Assembly (NCBI GenBank): GCA_003695085.1 | Contig: RFIV01000199.1 | Span: forward strand, 1-5,915 | Direction of reading: 5' to 3' | Length of the DNA: 5,915 bases | DNA from: Gammaproteobacteria bacterium | Lineage (GTDB): Bacteria > Pseudomonadota > Gammaproteobacteria > Pseudomonadales > Oleiphilaceae | In this document: positions 4,837 to 5,915 of the stretch, piece by piece | Numbering within the stretch: the first letter of the stretch is position 1 | Layout of the letters: each line of letters opens with the position of its first letter | Program-made: the position numbers and the translations under genes | Notes under the pieces: generated by a model | The model's database searches: none | Seen by the model: the letters and a program-made list of their open reading frames with translations, nothing else | Told to the model about the DNA's origin: nothing

Positions 4837-5915
4837 ATGGCTAACAACATCACCCTCAAACGCGCACTCATCAGTGTATCCGACAAGACGGGCATTGCCG
4901 ACTTCGCCCGGGCGCTGGCCGACCGCGGCATCGAGATCCTCTCTACCGGCGGGACCTTCCGCCTGCTGCAGGAAGCCGGCATTGCCGTACGAGAAGTGTC
5001 CGAACACACCGGCTTCCCGGAAATGATGGATGGACGGGTCAAGACCCTGCACCCGAAAATTCACGGCGGTATTCTGGGCCGCCGCGGGACGGATGATGCC
5101 GTCATGGCCGAACACGGCATCGAACCGATTGATCTGGTCGTCGTGAACCTGTATCCGTTCGAGGCGACCGTCGCCAAGGCGGATTGCACCCTCGCCGACG
5201 CCATCGAGAACATTGATATCGGCGGCCCCACCATGGTGCGTGCAGCCGCCAAGAACCATCAGGATGTGGCCATCGTCGTCAATCCCTCCGACTATGATCG
5301 TATCCTTCAGGAGCTGGAGGACAACGCAGGGGGGCTGACGTTCCAGACCCGCTTCGATCTGTCCGTCAAGGCATTCGAGCATACGGCGGCCTACGACTCG
5401 GCCATCGCCAACTATCTGGGCACCAAGGTCAGCGAGACCGACACCACCTATCCGCGCACGCTGAACCTGAACTTCGTCAAGAAGCAGGATCTGCGTTATG
5501 GCGAAAACCCGCACCAGTCTGCCGCCTTCTACGTGGACCCGCGCAATTCCGAAGCCTCTGTTTCCACCGCCGAGCAGCTGCAGGGCAAGGCACTGTCCTT
5601 CAACAACATCGCCGATACCGATGCCGCACTGGAATGCGTCAAGCCCTTTGCCGACCCGGCCTGTGTCATCGTCAAGCACGCCAACCCCTGCGGTGTGGCC
5701 ATAGGCGTGGACATTGCCCAGGCCTATGATCTGGCCTATGCCACGGATCCGACTTCGGCGTTCGGTGGCATCATTGCCTTCAACCGGGAGCTGGACGGCA
5801 AGACGGCGAAAATGATCATTGAGCGCCAGTTCGTCGAGGTGATCGTGGCTCCGGCGGTGGCGAACGACGCGCTCGCCGTGTGCGCGGCGAAGCAGAACGT
5901 GCGCGTGCTCAGTAC
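4837..5915 (+). CDS. purH: Bifunctional AICAR formyltransferase / IMP cyclohydrolase (3'-truncated by window edge)
   Basis: PurH performs the last two steps of de novo purine synthesis: it formylates AICAR using 10-formyl-tetrahydrofolate, then closes the ring to IMP. The frame opens at ATG 4837 and runs off the window after 359 complete codons (E. coli PurH is 529 aa). The start is supported by equal-length alignment with E. coli to the conserved RALxSVSDK segment. Residues 1 to about 200 are the IMP cyclohydrolase (MGS-like) domain, with SVSDK, STGGT (36-40), MMDGRVKTLHPK (63-74), NLYPF and NIDIGGPTMVRAAAKN. Lys69, Tyr106, Asp127 and Lys139 match catalytic residues known in human ATIC. The transformylase domain begins around 205, with RYGENPHQ (220-227), the catalytic Lys280-His281 pair in KHANPCGV, and TDPTSAFGG (303-311). 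The Shine-Dalgarno is weak (ACGAGA, about 4827-4832). purD is the expected next gene. No break is seen in the visible part. Confidence 0.97.
   Translation, partial: MANNITLKRALISVSDKTGIADFARALADRGIEILSTGGTFRLLQEAGIAVREVSEHTGFPEMMDGRVKTLHPKIHGGILGRRGTDDAVMAEHGIEPIDLVVVNLYPFEATVAKADCTLADAIENIDIGGPTMVRAAAKNHQDVAIVVNPSDYDRILQELEDNAGGLTFQTRFDLSVKAFEHTAAYDSAIANYLGTKVSETDTTYPRTLNLNFVKKQDLRYGENPHQSAAFYVDPRNSEASVSTAEQLQGKALSFNNIADTDAALECVKPFADPACVIVKHANPCGVAIGVDIAQAYDLAYATDPTSAFGGIIAFNRELDGKTAKMIIERQFVEVIVAPAVANDALAVCAAKQNVRVLS

Noticed and set aside
4804..5679. Minus-strand open frame of 291 codons opposite purH
   Set aside because: Shadow of purH coding bias. The Gly/Val/Asp-rich translation arises from reverse-complemented purH codons, and it would run into the fis terminator region without a clear role.
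1..5915. Search for a new defence, mobile or biosynthetic system
   Set aside because: Every gene except the DUF3426 one is a recognised housekeeping gene in a known order; no repeats, integrase, transposase, toxin-antitoxin pair or CRISPR-like array was seen.

Overview
This window is a GC-rich, densely packed, all-plus-strand chromosomal segment from a gammaproteobacterium. The order is accC (3' part) - prmA - zinc-ribbon/DUF3426 membrane protein - dusB - fis - terminator - purH (5' part). It resembles the arrangement known from Pseudomonas and related Pseudomonadales/Oceanospirillales-type genomes. In E. coli, yhdT and panF sit between accC and prmA, there is no DUF3426 gene between prmA and dusB, and purH is not next to fis. 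Fis itself points to Gammaproteobacteria. The genus cannot be fixed from the sequence alone. No mobile element, CRISPR array, tRNA or rRNA is visible, and base composition and codon style look uniform, so nothing suggests recent horizontal transfer.

Layout. Positions 1-1033 hold the biotin carboxylase subunit of acetyl-CoA carboxylase, with its N-terminus outside the window. It overlaps prmA (1030-1902, ribosomal protein L11 methyltransferase) by four bases through a TTG start. A roughly 100-bp gap with a weak possible promoter and a strong Shine-Dalgarno leads to a GTG-started 449-residue protein (2005-3354). This has an N-terminal CxxC...CxxC zinc ribbon, a long Pro/Ala-rich and then acidic linker, one membrane helix and a C-terminal DUF3426 domain; its function is unknown. 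The 111-bp gap that follows (3355-3465) is the most structured non-coding stretch: an A/T-rich block, a good -10 box, a G-run/C-run inverted repeat around that -10, and a weak hairpin followed by five T residues. It probably carries the growth-regulated dusB-fis promoter. dusB (3466-4467) and fis (4464-4757) overlap by four bases and look translationally coupled. A strong intrinsic terminator (4768-4792) closes that operon. purH (from 4837) begins 44 bp later and runs off the right end.

Together the genes serve growth housekeeping: fatty-acid precursor synthesis (accC), ribosomal protein methylation (prmA), tRNA dihydrouridylation (dusB), nucleoid and rRNA-promoter control (fis) and purine synthesis (purH). 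I see no convincing evidence for a new multi-gene system. The least understood items are the DUF3426 protein and the dusB-fis leader structure.
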